A program made the translations under genes and the position numbers. Shown piece after piece: positions 49,333-58,189 of a DNA stretch of 64,000 nt. The stretch's first letter is position 1. Each line of letters opens with the position of its first letter. Below the pieces are notes generated by a model. That model saw only the letters and a list, made by a program, of their open reading frames with translations. It did no database searches and had not been told where the DNA came from. This DNA is from Paraglaciecola mesophila (GTDB lineage Bacteria; Pseudomonadota; Gammaproteobacteria; Enterobacterales; Alteromonadaceae). The stretch is from assembly GCF_009906955.1 (NCBI RefSeq), contig NZ_CP047656.1, positions 2,373,501-2,437,500 of the forward strand, in the 5' to 3' direction.

Positions 49333-50394
49333 ATGAAAACATGTGAACACGTTACCCCGAGCATTTGCTCTCTCCCCCTAGTAGAACCGCGTAAACTTGC
49401 AGCTAATATTGACAGAAACCGTGAATCATTGGTTCGTTACATCGAGAAAAAATGGGTCAATCACACCTCGCTACATTTCTACTTTATGCAAGATCAGCCA
49501 CAGTTAAAAGGAGCAGAAAATCAATTACAAGCAGTCAGAGATGCATTCAAAGATTGGAAAGCATTAGGGATAGGATTAGATTTCATAGAAGTCGCTCGAG
49601 CCTCAGAGGCTGAGTTTAGAATAGGCTTTACTCCTGGGAGTTCATGGTCTTATGTGGGCAGGGATTGCATTGACTTGGTCCCAAACCCACAAGAACAAAC
49701 TATGAATTTTGGCTGGGACCTCACCACGCCATACGGACGTGACACGGCACTACACGAAATTGGCCATGCTTTGGGGTTCCCTCATGAACATCAGAACCAC
49801 AAAGCAGGAATTGTTTGGGATGAAGATGCCGTTTATGCAAGCTTCGCGGCCTATCCTAATTATTGGGATCGGGCTACAACCTACCATAATATTATTCGTA
49901 AGATCTCCCCGCAAGATGCAACAGGTTCCCCTTGGGACAAAGATTCCATCATGCATTATCAATTTGACGCAGGTTTAATTCTCTCCCCTACTGAATTTCG
50001 AAATGCGCCGCTTGTTCCAGCTCCCGGCCTGTCAGATATGGATATACAAGAGGCACTTAAATTCTACCCAAATAATAGTGCCTCTCAATGGCCTAAATTG
50101 ACGCCGTTTCTATCGCATAAGCTCGATATTATGCCAAGTGAACAGCTAGATTTTATTATTGAGCCTGACATCAGCCGCACCTACAATATACAAACATTTG
50201 GTAGTTTAGATACCGTTATAGTGCTGTTTGAAGATGATGACGCAGAGCCTATCTATTTAGCTGGAGATGATGATAGTGGCACTAATTACAACGCTAAAAT
50301 AGCGTTAAGACTGATCAATGGCCGACGATACTATTTACGCTTACGATTATATAGTGCAGGGGCGTCTGGTGAAGGTGGTATCATGCTCTGGTAA
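49333..50394 (+). CDS. Astacin-type zinc metalloprotease with a C-terminal PPC-like domain
   Basis: The ATG at 49333 follows AAGGA at good spacing and gives 353 residues; an upstream ATG at 49189 would add a hydrophobic stretch ending near LGC that might serve as a lipoprotein signal, so the start is open. The signature HEIGHALGFPHEHQ (zinc ligands H141, H145, H151; E142 catalytic) and SIMHYQF (Met-turn) are those of the astacin family. Residues about 255-353 look like a bacterial pre-peptidase C-terminal beta domain. Confidence 0.82.
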   Translation: MKTCEHVTPSICSLPLVEPRKLAANIDRNRESLVRYIEKKWVNHTSLHFYFMQDQPQLKGAENQLQAVRDAFKDWKALGIGLDFIEVARASEAEFRIGFTPGSSWSYVGRDCIDLVPNPQEQTMNFGWDLTTPYGRDTALHEIGHALGFPHEHQNHKAGIVWDEDAVYASFAAYPNYWDRATTYHNIIRKISPQDATGSPWDKDSIMHYQFDAGLILSPTEFRNAPLVPAPGLSDMDIQEALKFYPNNSASQWPKLTPFLSHKLDIMPSEQLDFIIEPDISRTYNIQTFGSLDTVIVLFEDDDAEPIYLAGDDDSGTNYNAKIALRLINGRRYYLRLRLYSAGASGEGGIMLW

Positions 50395-50400
50395 TAATCT

Positions 50401-50430
50401 AGGCCAGAATGTAAAAACTCTGGCCTTATT
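50401..50430 (+). terminator. Probable terminator after the astacin-like gene
   Basis: AGGCCAGA / TCTGGCCT with a ten-base loop and TATTT after it lies seven bases past the stop codon. Confidence 0.6.
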
Positions 50431-50659
50431 TGAGTCTTCTGAATTTCACTATTCTGTTATACCAACCCGCATTAATAAGTGACCTCCTCAGAATGCGTCC
50501 AGCGGTTTTTGATTAAGGCGTCGCTATGAAGTAATGGTTGCTCCCCTCACTAAAATGCAACATCCCGTAGCTAAAAATTAACATTCATCGCTAAAGCGCT
50601 TGCCCCGTAGCGCTTTGCTTTATAGGATTAAGCTCCCTATTATCTCACATGGATGTAAC

Positions 50660-51376
50660 ATGTTTTACCACCTTGCCACTGTGCTACTGGCTGCATTATT
50701 CTTTGCCCAAGGCAAATACGTCAGGCGCGTGACACCCAAGCTACCTGAGCCAGAGGGTTTAAGAAAAGGGATTTACGGCAATGGTTCCCCCACGTCTTTG
50801 TTAATAATGGGTGACTCTTCCGCTGCGGGCGTTGGGGTTGAACTGCAGCAATACGCACTGGCCGGTAGTATGTTAAATGCCTTGGGTTCGCACTATCAGG
50901 TTGCTTGGGAACTCATGGCAAAAACTGGGGATACATCAACCCAACTACTTGAAAAGATCCAACAGCTAGAGACCCATCAACATTATGAAACGGTTGTTAT
51001 CTCTATCGGTGTGAATGACGTGACAGGGCTAACATCTTCTACGAAATGGACACACAATCTTAGTTTAATCGCTCACACCTTGAAGGAGAAACTGGGGGCG
51101 AAACGCGTGCTGTTTTCGAGCCTGCCACCTATGCATTTATTTCCAGCTTTACCTCAGCCGTTACGCTGGTGGCTGGGCACAAGAGCAAAGCAATTAAATG
51201 CTTTAGCACAAGTCGTCTGTCAGTCTCAACCATATTGCCACTTTATCAGCGCACCTTTTCCAATAGATCAGCGCTTTATCGCTCAGGATGGCTTTCATCC
51301 TGGCCCGTTAGCCTATCAACTTTGGGGAGAGTATCTGGCAAGGGTACTGCAGGAACAACTAACAAAACACTATTAA
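50660..51376 (+). CDS. SGNH/GDSL-family hydrolase
   Basis: The start at 50660 (MFYHL) has GGATG upstream and begins with a hydrophobic segment (about 1-18), probably a signal anchor; the longer frame from 50600 is discarded. The product has 238 residues. Block I is GDSSAAG with S53 as nucleophile, block III is GVNDV near 113, and block V is DGFHPG near the end. These hydrolases act on esters or lipids in the envelope. The specificity is unknown. Confidence 0.8.
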   Translation: MFYHLATVLLAALFFAQGKYVRRVTPKLPEPEGLRKGIYGNGSPTSLLIMGDSSAAGVGVELQQYALAGSMLNALGSHYQVAWELMAKTGDTSTQLLEKIQQLETHQHYETVVISIGVNDVTGLTSSTKWTHNLSLIAHTLKEKLGAKRVLFSSLPPMHLFPALPQPLRWWLGTRAKQLNALAQVVCQSQPYCHFISAPFPIDQRFIAQDGFHPGPLAYQLWGEYLARVLQEQLTKHY

Positions 51377-51431
51377 TCATCCAAAACATATGAATAATCA
51401 TATATAGGTTAGTGCAAATTATTTCGCTAAT

Positions 51432-51938
51432 CTAATAGTTTAGATTCTCAACAATACGCTGCTTTTTACCCTTGTAAGCCTCGAACAAAGCATTGTGCGC
51501 AACCTGTGAAAACGTATCATCCCGCTTTGCGTATTGCTGGATCCAGTCAATTAGCATGGGCAAATTCGCATCTTGCGCTTCTTTTGACGCGTACTTATGT
51601 GATTCCCACGGCCGGCTTCGCGCATTATTAACACAGGCTTCTAAGGGTAAATCCATATAAATGAGCTCAGATGCTTGCTCAACCAGTTCGCTCAGCAAAT
51701 CACTATAACAGCCTTCAATAACCCAATTCTTTTGCGTTCGAGTAAAGGCATTAATACTCAGCATAGAATCTGCAACGGGCGCCCGCTCTGGAACATCGGT
51801 GGGCAACCAAGCAAGTGTGTCTAAGTCAAGATGCGCTATTTTCAACCCGTTGGCTAAGTGCTTAGCCAAGGTTGACTTGCCTGAACCTGAGTTACCAAAA
51901 ATAACGATACGCGTTGGTTCATTATCCTGTGTTGTCAT
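51432..51938 (-). CDS. P-loop small-molecule kinase-like protein
   Basis: The product has 168 residues with Walker A GNSGSGKS (15-22), LDLDTLAW near 37-44 and a second-half EGCYSDLL. The layout matches the AAA/adenylate-kinase-like proteins often named DNA topology modulation protein. The substrate is unknown. GGGAAGG precedes the ATG. It is divergent from pyrB. Confidence 0.75.
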   Translation of the reverse strand: MTTQDNEPTRIVIFGNSGSGKSTLAKHLANGLKIAHLDLDTLAWLPTDVPERAPVADSMLSINAFTRTQKNWVIEGCYSDLLSELVEQASELIYMDLPLEACVNNARSRPWESHKYASKEAQDANLPMLIDWIQQYAKRDDTFSQVAHNALFEAYKGKKQRIVENLNY

Positions 51939-52091
51939 AGCCTTCCCTGTTTACGTCTAAGGTTACTTATGCTGAAAAACGAATTTATCATGAGTTAATG
52001 ACAAATTGACGAATCATTACAATAGATTTCGCTTTATTCGTCATAAGTTTGATAAAATCGCCGCGGTTTTCTCAACATAGGCGCAGGGCAT

Positions 52092-53096
52092 ATGAAATTC
52101 GAAGGTAGTCACATTCTTTCTGTTAACCAATTCGATCGTGAATCGATAGAGCGCGTGTTTGATGTTGCCAATCAAATGGTGCCCTATGCAAAACGACAGA
52201 AACGTACCACTGTGCTAGAAGGGGCCATTCTTGGTAACTTATTTTTTGAGCCCAGTACCCGTACCCGAGTCAGTTTTGGCACTGCTTTTAATTTGCTTGG
52301 TGGCGAAGTGCGCGAAACCACAGGCATGAGTAATTCTGCGTTAGCTAAAGGTGAGTCATTGTACGATACCGCCCGCGTTCTCAGCGGTTATTCTGATATT
52401 ATTACCATGCGCCACCCTGACTCAGGCTCAGTGGCTGAATTCTCTCAAGGTAGTCGCGTACCTGTGATAAATGGCGGTGACGGAGCCAACGAACACCCCA
52501 CTCAAGCCTTACTTGATTTGTACACCATTCAAAAAGAGCTGCTTTATCATGGAGGAAACATTGATGGTCTACATATCGCTATGATGGGAGATTTGAAATT
52601 CGGAAGAACAGTTCATTCTCTTAGCAAGTTACTTTGCTTGTTTAAGAATATTCGTTTCACTTTGATTTCTCCAAAAGAACTGGCCATGCCAGATTCGATT
52701 CTAAGCGCAATAGCAGATGCTGGTCACCGCTACACCATCAGTGAAACCATTGAAGGTAACTTTGATGCGGATATCTGTTATCAAACACGTGTACAAGAAG
52801 AGCGCTTTGGCTCACAAGAAGAAGCAAACTTGTATCGGGGTAAGTTCCGCTTAAACCAGCAAATTTACACTAAACATTTTCAATCAAAAACGGTGATCAT
52901 GCACCCTTTGCCCAGAGATTCACGCACTGAGGCTAACGAGCTAGACAATGATTTGAATATGAACCCTAATCTCGCTATTTTCCGCCAAACCGACAATGGC
53001 GTATTGGTGCGTATGGCCTTATTCGCCTTAACGTTAGGGGTAGAAGACATCGTCAGTAAATTCGACAAAGAAGTGCATTGGTACAGCGGCCACTAA
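52092..53096 (+). CDS. pyrB: Aspartate carbamoyltransferase catalytic subunit
   Basis: The product has 334 residues, longer than the E. coli catalytic chain of about 310. The carbamoyl-phosphate site is FFEPSTRTRV (S55-T58), with HPTQALLD near 138 and HPLPRDSRTEAN near 275 also conserved. It makes carbamoyl-aspartate in pyrimidine synthesis. No pyrI regulatory gene follows; hemL is next. The type without PyrI is thus likely, though pyrI may lie elsewhere. Confidence 0.94.
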   Translation: MKFEGSHILSVNQFDRESIERVFDVANQMVPYAKRQKRTTVLEGAILGNLFFEPSTRTRVSFGTAFNLLGGEVRETTGMSNSALAKGESLYDTARVLSGYSDIITMRHPDSGSVAEFSQGSRVPVINGGDGANEHPTQALLDLYTIQKELLYHGGNIDGLHIAMMGDLKFGRTVHSLSKLLCLFKNIRFTLISPKELAMPDSILSAIADAGHRYTISETIEGNFDADICYQTRVQEERFGSQEEANLYRGKFRLNQQIYTKHFQSKTVIMHPLPRDSRTEANELDNDLNMNPNLAIFRQTDNGVLVRMALFALTLGVEDIVSKFDKEVHWYSGH

Positions 53097-53149
53097 AACC
53101 GCCTGTGTCACTTAGCCATTTCTAAACGTAATAAGAGAAGATGAACAAT

Positions 53150-54445
53150 ATGCAAAAGTCAGAACAATTATTCAGCCGTGCTCAAAAGCACATCCCAGGT
53201 GGCGTCAACTCTCCCGTGCGCGCATTTAAAGCCGTTGGTGGTACCCCACCGTTTATTGAAAAAGCCGATGGCCCTTATTTATATGACGCTGACGGAAAAC
53301 AATATATTGATTACGTCCAGTCGTGGGGGCCGATGGTGCTAGGCCACAACAATCCACAAATCCGCCAAGCGGTGATCGATGCAGCTCATAAGGGCCTGAG
53401 TTTTGGTGCCCCTACTGAAGCCGAAGTGACCATTGCTGATCTTGTCAGCGAGTTAGTCCCTTCGATGGAAATGCTACGCATGGTTAACTCAGGTACCGAA
53501 GCGACGATGAGCGCCATTCGTCTGGCGAGAGGATATACCAAGCGCGACAAAATTTTGAAATTTGAAGGCTGTTATCACGGCCATGCAGACGCATTATTGG
53601 TTAAAGCTGGCTCTGGTGCGCTGACATTCGGCGTACCAAGCTCACCGGGTATTCCAGCAGATTTTGCTAAGCACACCCTGACGATGGAGTACAATAACAT
53701 CGACTCGGTTGTTCAAGCATTTGAGCAACACCCAGACGACATCGCGTGTATCATCGTTGAGCCCGTTGCTGGCAACATGAACTGCATTCCTCCAGTTGAT
53801 GGCTTCTTGCAAGGCTTGCGTGACGTATGTGACAAGTACGGTGCAGTTCTCATTTTTGATGAAGTCATGACTGGCTTTCGTGTGGCTTTAGGTGGCGCGC
53901 AAGCTAAGTACAATATTGTGCCGGATCTAACCTGCCTGGGCAAAGTCATCGGTGGTGGAATGCCCGTAGGTGCTTTTGGTGGTAAACGCGAAATTATGCA
54001 GCACATTGCACCTTCAGGCCCTGTATATCAAGCAGGCACCCTCTCAGGTAACCCTGTGGCAATGGCTGCAGGCTTAGCGGCATTAAATCAAGTAAAACGC
54101 CCTAGCTTATATGATGAGTTGAGCGATGCGACCAAAACGCTGGCTGAAGGTATTAAGACGATTGCCAATGGTCTGGGTATTCCAATGAGTGTTAACTACG
54201 CTGGCAGCATGTTTGGTTTATTCTTCACTGATGTAGAGCGCGTGACAAACTACCAACAAGCAATTAACTGCAACACAGAACAGTTCAATCATTTCTACCA
54301 CGGCATGCTCGAAAATGGCGTATATCTGGCTCCCGCGTCTTATGAAGCAGGTTTTGTATCCGCTGGGCATACACCCGAAATTATTCAACAAACCCTACAA
54401 ATTGCTGAGAAGGTTCTGGCTGACGTGGCCAAAAAGTTCGGTTAA
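53150..54445 (+). CDS. hemL: Glutamate-1-semialdehyde 2,1-aminomutase
   Basis: The start at 53150 (MQKSEQLF) aligns with the usual HemL start and has AGAGAAG ten bases before it; the ATG at 53141 sits directly on that site. The product has 431 residues. The PLP lysine is K265 in [17 protein letters not shown]. It converts glutamate-1-semialdehyde to 5-aminolevulinate in heme synthesis. Confidence 0.96.
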   Translation: MQKSEQLFSRAQKHIPGGVNSPVRAFKAVGGTPPFIEKADGPYLYDADGKQYIDYVQSWGPMVLGHNNPQIRQAVIDAAHKGLSFGAPTEAEVTIADLVSELVPSMEMLRMVNSGTEATMSAIRLARGYTKRDKILKFEGCYHGHADALLVKAGSGALTFGVPSSPGIPADFAKHTLTMEYNNIDSVVQAFEQHPDDIACIIVEPVAGNMNCIPPVDGFLQGLRDVCDKYGAVLIFDEVMTGFRVALGGAQAKYNIVPDLTCLGKVIGGGMPVGAFGGKREIMQHIAPSGPVYQAGTLSGNPVAMAAGLAALNQVKRPSLYDELSDATKTLAEGIKTIANGLGIPMSVNYAGSMFGLFFTDVERVTNYQQAINCNTEQFNHFYHGMLENGVYLAPASYEAGFVSAGHTPEIIQQTLQIAEKVLADVAKKFG

Positions 54446-54488
54446 TGTAGCAGTACACTCCACTCGCTAGCGAAGCTATGTAAGTTTT

Positions 54489-55583
54489 ATGTTTGAATCT
54501 GTCTTGCAGCCCTTACCCCTTGCTTTGCTAGCGCTGTGCGCTATTTTCTTGATCATAATTGTTTTTTTACTATATAAACTATCCAAACTCGGTACATTTA
54601 CACCTCACAAAACCTCTGTAAAGCTGCGCAGTGTTAATCAAAAAAAGCAGACTGACGTTACCTCTGATCGCTTCGAACAAAAAGCCGATGAGGCCCTACG
54701 TTTACGTCACACGTTTCAAAAATTCGTACCAAAACAGTTTGTAGATCACTTTGCCAAGCATGGCGCGACAGTCCTAGAGTTAGGTCACGCAGTGGAAGAC
54801 GATGTGGCCATTTTGTTTTGTGATATTCGTGGTTTTACCGGCCTATCAGAGAAAATGAGTCCCCAAGAATTAATGCGCTTTCTAAACTCATATTTCTTGA
54901 GGATGAACGATCCCATCCACCTCAATTCTGGTTTCATTGATAAATTTATTGGCGATGCCATTATGGCGTTGTTTGACCATCCAGATGGGGGCGATGAAGA
55001 CAAAGCCCAAGACGCCCTTTGTGCCGCGCTCGACTTGCGTCGAGCCCTAGCTATATACAATCAACACAGGCAAAACAGTGGCTATGCATCAATAGATATG
55101 GGTATTGGCATTCATTTTGGTCCGGTAGTACTAGGCACCGTTGGCTCAGATGACCGCATGGACACCACCGTCATTGGCGATAGCGTCAATATTGCTTATC
55201 GCATTGAAGCGTTAGCACCCATTTACCAATGTGATATCGTTGTAAGCGCGCAAGCGCTACAACAAGCCGCACAACCTGAGCGCTTCACCTCAAGACTGCT
55301 CGATTGGGTGAAAGTGAAGGGGCGCAGTAACGCGTTAGAAATTCATGAGGTAATTGCCCATTTATCAAATGAACAGCAGCAATTAAAACTGAAGAACTCG
55401 GCACTGATTAAACAAGGCTTGAGCCATCGCTTTAAGCAAAACTGGGCTCAGGCAATTAACTGCTTTGAGCAGGCCAGCAAACTGAACCCTGATGATCATT
55501 TGCCCCGCCTACATATTTTGCAATGCCAGCAACTGGCAGAAAGCCCCTTGCCAAAAAACTGGGACGGCACAGTGCAGTTATAG
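54489..55583 (+). CDS. Membrane-anchored class III adenylate/guanylate cyclase
   Basis: The product has 364 residues. A single hydrophobic helix (about 10-31) anchors a cytoplasmic cyclase domain (about 90-275) with metal Asp in FCDIRGFT and GDAIMALF, and substrate-selecting K in FIDKFIGD and Thr/Asp in TTVIGDSVNIA, which favour ATP as substrate. A C-terminal tail (about 295-355) resembles TPR helices. The upstream neighbour is hemL, which gives no functional clue. Confidence 0.85.
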   Translation: MFESVLQPLPLALLALCAIFLIIIVFLLYKLSKLGTFTPHKTSVKLRSVNQKKQTDVTSDRFEQKADEALRLRHTFQKFVPKQFVDHFAKHGATVLELGHAVEDDVAILFCDIRGFTGLSEKMSPQELMRFLNSYFLRMNDPIHLNSGFIDKFIGDAIMALFDHPDGGDEDKAQDALCAALDLRRALAIYNQHRQNSGYASIDMGIGIHFGPVVLGTVGSDDRMDTTVIGDSVNIAYRIEALAPIYQCDIVVSAQALQQAAQPERFTSRLLDWVKVKGRSNALEIHEVIAHLSNEQQQLKLKNSALIKQGLSHRFKQNWAQAINCFEQASKLNPDDHLPRLHILQCQQLAESPLPKNWDGTVQL

Positions 55584-55624
55584 AATGCCTTTTGTAAATG
55601 GGGGAAGTCGCTGGAGTTAAGCGG

Positions 55625-55654
55625 TAAAAAAGAGGGCAACCATTGAGCTGCCCT
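55625..55654 (-). terminator. Intrinsic terminator after the DyP-family gene
   Basis: On the minus strand AGGGCA / TGCCCT is followed by CTTTTTT. It lies about 120 bases past the stop of the minus-strand gene. Confidence 0.65.
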
Positions 55655-55771
55655 TAAAAGTTCACGGAACACATACATTAAGCCCGAAAAGGCGGCCTTA
55701 TAATAGAAGCTTTGTATGACAAAATCATGGCTGATACATTACGTTAACGTGACACGTTCTACTGACGGTGA

Positions 55772-56692
55772 CTAGCTTGCGCGTTGCTTAATAAAGGTTA
55801 GTGATGGTGCAAAAAAAGCCGCCCCGGTTTCGGCACTGGTATAATCTAAAAAGCGATCATACTCACCGTTCTCATCATGCATAATCATACTACGCAACAT
55901 GTGCTCAAAGGGCTTGGGACTGCGAGCGCAGCTGACAAAAAATAACCCCTGAACATGCATATCGCCGTAAGGCATACTTTGGCGCAGAATACGCATAGCT
56001 TGGTTTTGTTTGTCTGTGATTTGAGTACAGTCATAGTGACTTCGAGGAGATTTGAACGCTTCACTCAGTGGGCTATTATCTGATTTTTTACGGCCCATAA
56101 TGTATTCTTGATGATAAATCGACAACTGCTCCCATTTAGCAATATTGTGCTGATAGCGCTGCACGTGTATATAGCTGCCGCCGGCAAAATCAGGGTCAAG
56201 ATCACCGACTAGAGCGATATCTAATTTGTGCATGCCCTTAGGGTTGTCATCAGCATAAATAAATCCGGTTAAATCACGACCGTCTAAATATCTGAATCCG
56301 CGTATATCTTCAATCAAATCCACATGATTTCCTAGTAAGCGCATGATTTCCATGGCTAAGGCATGACAGATATCAGCCCTATCAGCTCGAATTTGAATAA
56401 ATAAATCGCAAGGGGCAACAGGGGCACTACGATCATCGCAATGCATATCAGGAAAAGGTGCCAGTTCAACTGGTATTAAACCTGGGTACACGTCATGCCA
56501 ATAGCTGCTGCCGATGGCAACAACACCTGTCACCATCGCTTCATAATGCTCATCCTCATAATGAGCAAATAAGTCAACAATTTGTGCGATTTTGATACGC
56601 ATGGCGCGATCATCATCGTCGTTCACATTGAGCATTAAATACAGGGCATGCAAGCTTGCTTCAGCACAAATCCCTTTTTGTGGTTGTGGCAT
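55772..56692 (-). CDS. DyP-type peroxidase family protein with an altered catalytic motif
   Basis: The product has 306 residues, like the short bacterial DyPs (YfeX/TyrA type), with no signal peptide. FRYLDGRDLTGF precedes the usual GxxDG site, but here the sequence continues IYADDNP where family members read VDGTENP, so the distal Asp is replaced by Tyr and the Gly by Ala. The proximal heme His in the QRYQHNIAKWEQL segment is kept. The protein probably binds heme but may not be a normal peroxidase. It is transcribed alone, ending at the terminator near 55640. Confidence 0.85.
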   Translation of the reverse strand: MPQPQKGICAEASLHALYLMLNVNDDDDRAMRIKIAQIVDLFAHYEDEHYEAMVTGVVAIGSSYWHDVYPGLIPVELAPFPDMHCDDRSAPVAPCDLFIQIRADRADICHALAMEIMRLLGNHVDLIEDIRGFRYLDGRDLTGFIYADDNPKGMHKLDIALVGDLDPDFAGGSYIHVQRYQHNIAKWEQLSIYHQEYIMGRKKSDNSPLSEAFKSPRSHYDCTQITDKQNQAMRILRQSMPYGDMHVQGLFFVSCARSPKPFEHMLRSMIMHDENGEYDRFLDYTSAETGAAFFAPSLTFIKQRAS

Positions 56693-56967
56693 ATATTTCT
56701 TAGTGTCAGTGTAGTTTTAGTCAGGCGCAGCGTTCAACTTGAGAACTCGGTTCCGCTGAATCTAGATGCCCTCTTGTGCGGGGCTTTACGCTAGCCACTA
56801 ATATACGCGATTTTGGCCATTACGCATAATTCCAGCAATGAGAAAGCACAAGAATCGATATTCAATGGCCTGAATATAGGTATGTCGCCTTTTTCCTCAT
56901 CAGTAAAGCTCGCTCATTGACCATGAGCGAACCTACAAATGACGCTGAAAAACACGATTCATGTGGA

Positions 56968-58101
56968 CTAAAACGGATAATTCAGTCTAACGCCCAAGGT
57001 GAACTGATAAGCACTTTGTGTTTTTAACTTGTCTAAGGCGAGGGTTAAATCTACCCATTTCGTATCAAGCACAATGTGCGGGGTAGCACGCTCAACATCC
57101 ACCAGCAAGGTTACCCGACTTTCTTCAGTAACAGACGCACTGACTCCGAGCAGATAGAAGGATTGATTACCGATATAGTTGAGTTGCGAGTGTAAGGCCA
57201 TCCCGTCAAATTGATAGACGGCTTCTACATTTACTCGCTTAGGTAAGCGGTACTCATAAGAAGCACTGGTTTCGATACCACTGTACAAAGGCTTGAAACC
57301 TGTAATTCCACTGGCTCTGGTGTATTGATTGTCAGTATCAACTACGCCATCACTAAAGCCTGCGTCATCCAAAGTAAAACGCGAATATAGGTCCTGCGCG
57401 TCAAGGCGTAACATCAGTTTTGATGTAACTTGCCACGCTAAGGTAATATCCAAGGTGTAGCCGGTTCCACTGTTATTCCAGCGTTCGCCATTGACGTTGG
57501 GGCGTTTCAAAAAATTGTTGTCAGTGTAGTGCTCGGTTAACTGACCGCTACCTTGCAACTCACTTTCGCTGTTTTGGGAAAGCACACCGCGTAGTGTGGA
57601 ATCACGTGTTTCAGTAATCGCCCAATAACCCAGTTTAATATGACTGAAGAAATCTTCGTTCTGCCACTGGTAACCTAGGCGTAAGCCTTTTGCGTGACTT
57701 TCTTGCAGTGAGAGCGCAAGGTCGTACGTTCGCTGCGAATCAGCCGGCAGGCTGGCTCGGTCGGCATAAAAGGCGTAAGCAGTATCAGGATTCGTATCAA
57801 CAAAATAATCAACTCGGTACGCGGGGTTAATACTCCAATTATTAATTATCACTTCGCTGCCCAGCTCACTTTGGCTAAACGCTAGGTCCGCATCATGCTT
57901 AGGCTGAGTACGCCACTCATCCTCAACCAATTGCTTGATTGGCAAAATATCACTGTAGGACTGACTCGTGAAATACGCGCTGACCTGATTCGAGGGAGAA
58001 AACCGGTAGGATTGCTCTTGTGCAAGCACATCACCATGGCACATCGCTATTCCAGCACATGCCACTGGAATACATTTAAATATGTTTAGTTTTAGCATCA
58101 T
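56968..58101 (-). CDS. Outer-membrane beta-barrel protein of unknown function
   Basis: The product has 377 residues from an ATG at 58101; no strong ribosome site is seen. A signal peptide (about 1-27, ending LAQ) is followed by alternating amphipathic strands and a terminal Phe (RLNYPF), as in outer-membrane barrels. I recognise no family. A strong hairpin separates it from the large lipoprotein gene upstream on the same strand. Confidence 0.65.
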   Translation of the reverse strand: MMLKLNIFKCIPVACAGIAMCHGDVLAQEQSYRFSPSNQVSAYFTSQSYSDILPIKQLVEDEWRTQPKHDADLAFSQSELGSEVIINNWSINPAYRVDYFVDTNPDTAYAFYADRASLPADSQRTYDLALSLQESHAKGLRLGYQWQNEDFFSHIKLGYWAITETRDSTLRGVLSQNSESELQGSGQLTEHYTDNNFLKRPNVNGERWNNSGTGYTLDITLAWQVTSKLMLRLDAQDLYSRFTLDDAGFSDGVVDTDNQYTRASGITGFKPLYSGIETSASYEYRLPKRVNVEAVYQFDGMALHSQLNYIGNQSFYLLGVSASVTEESRVTLLVDVERATPHIVLDTKWVDLTLALDKLKTQSAYQFTLGVRLNYPF

Positions 58102-58128
58102 CAATTACGAAGGAATTAACTACGAAAG

Positions 58129-58161
58129 AAGCATGTCACTCACCAAGTGAGTGACATGCTT
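58129..58161 (-). terminator. Strong hairpin between the lipoprotein and barrel genes
   Basis: A perfect 15-bp stem (core GCATGTCACTCAC / GTGAGTGACATGC, closed by A-T pairs) has a three-base loop and a short T-rich run on the minus strand. It should end or attenuate transcription from the lipoprotein gene. Confidence 0.7.
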
Positions 58162-58189
58162 TTAAAGGTTATGAAAATGAGTACGGTAA

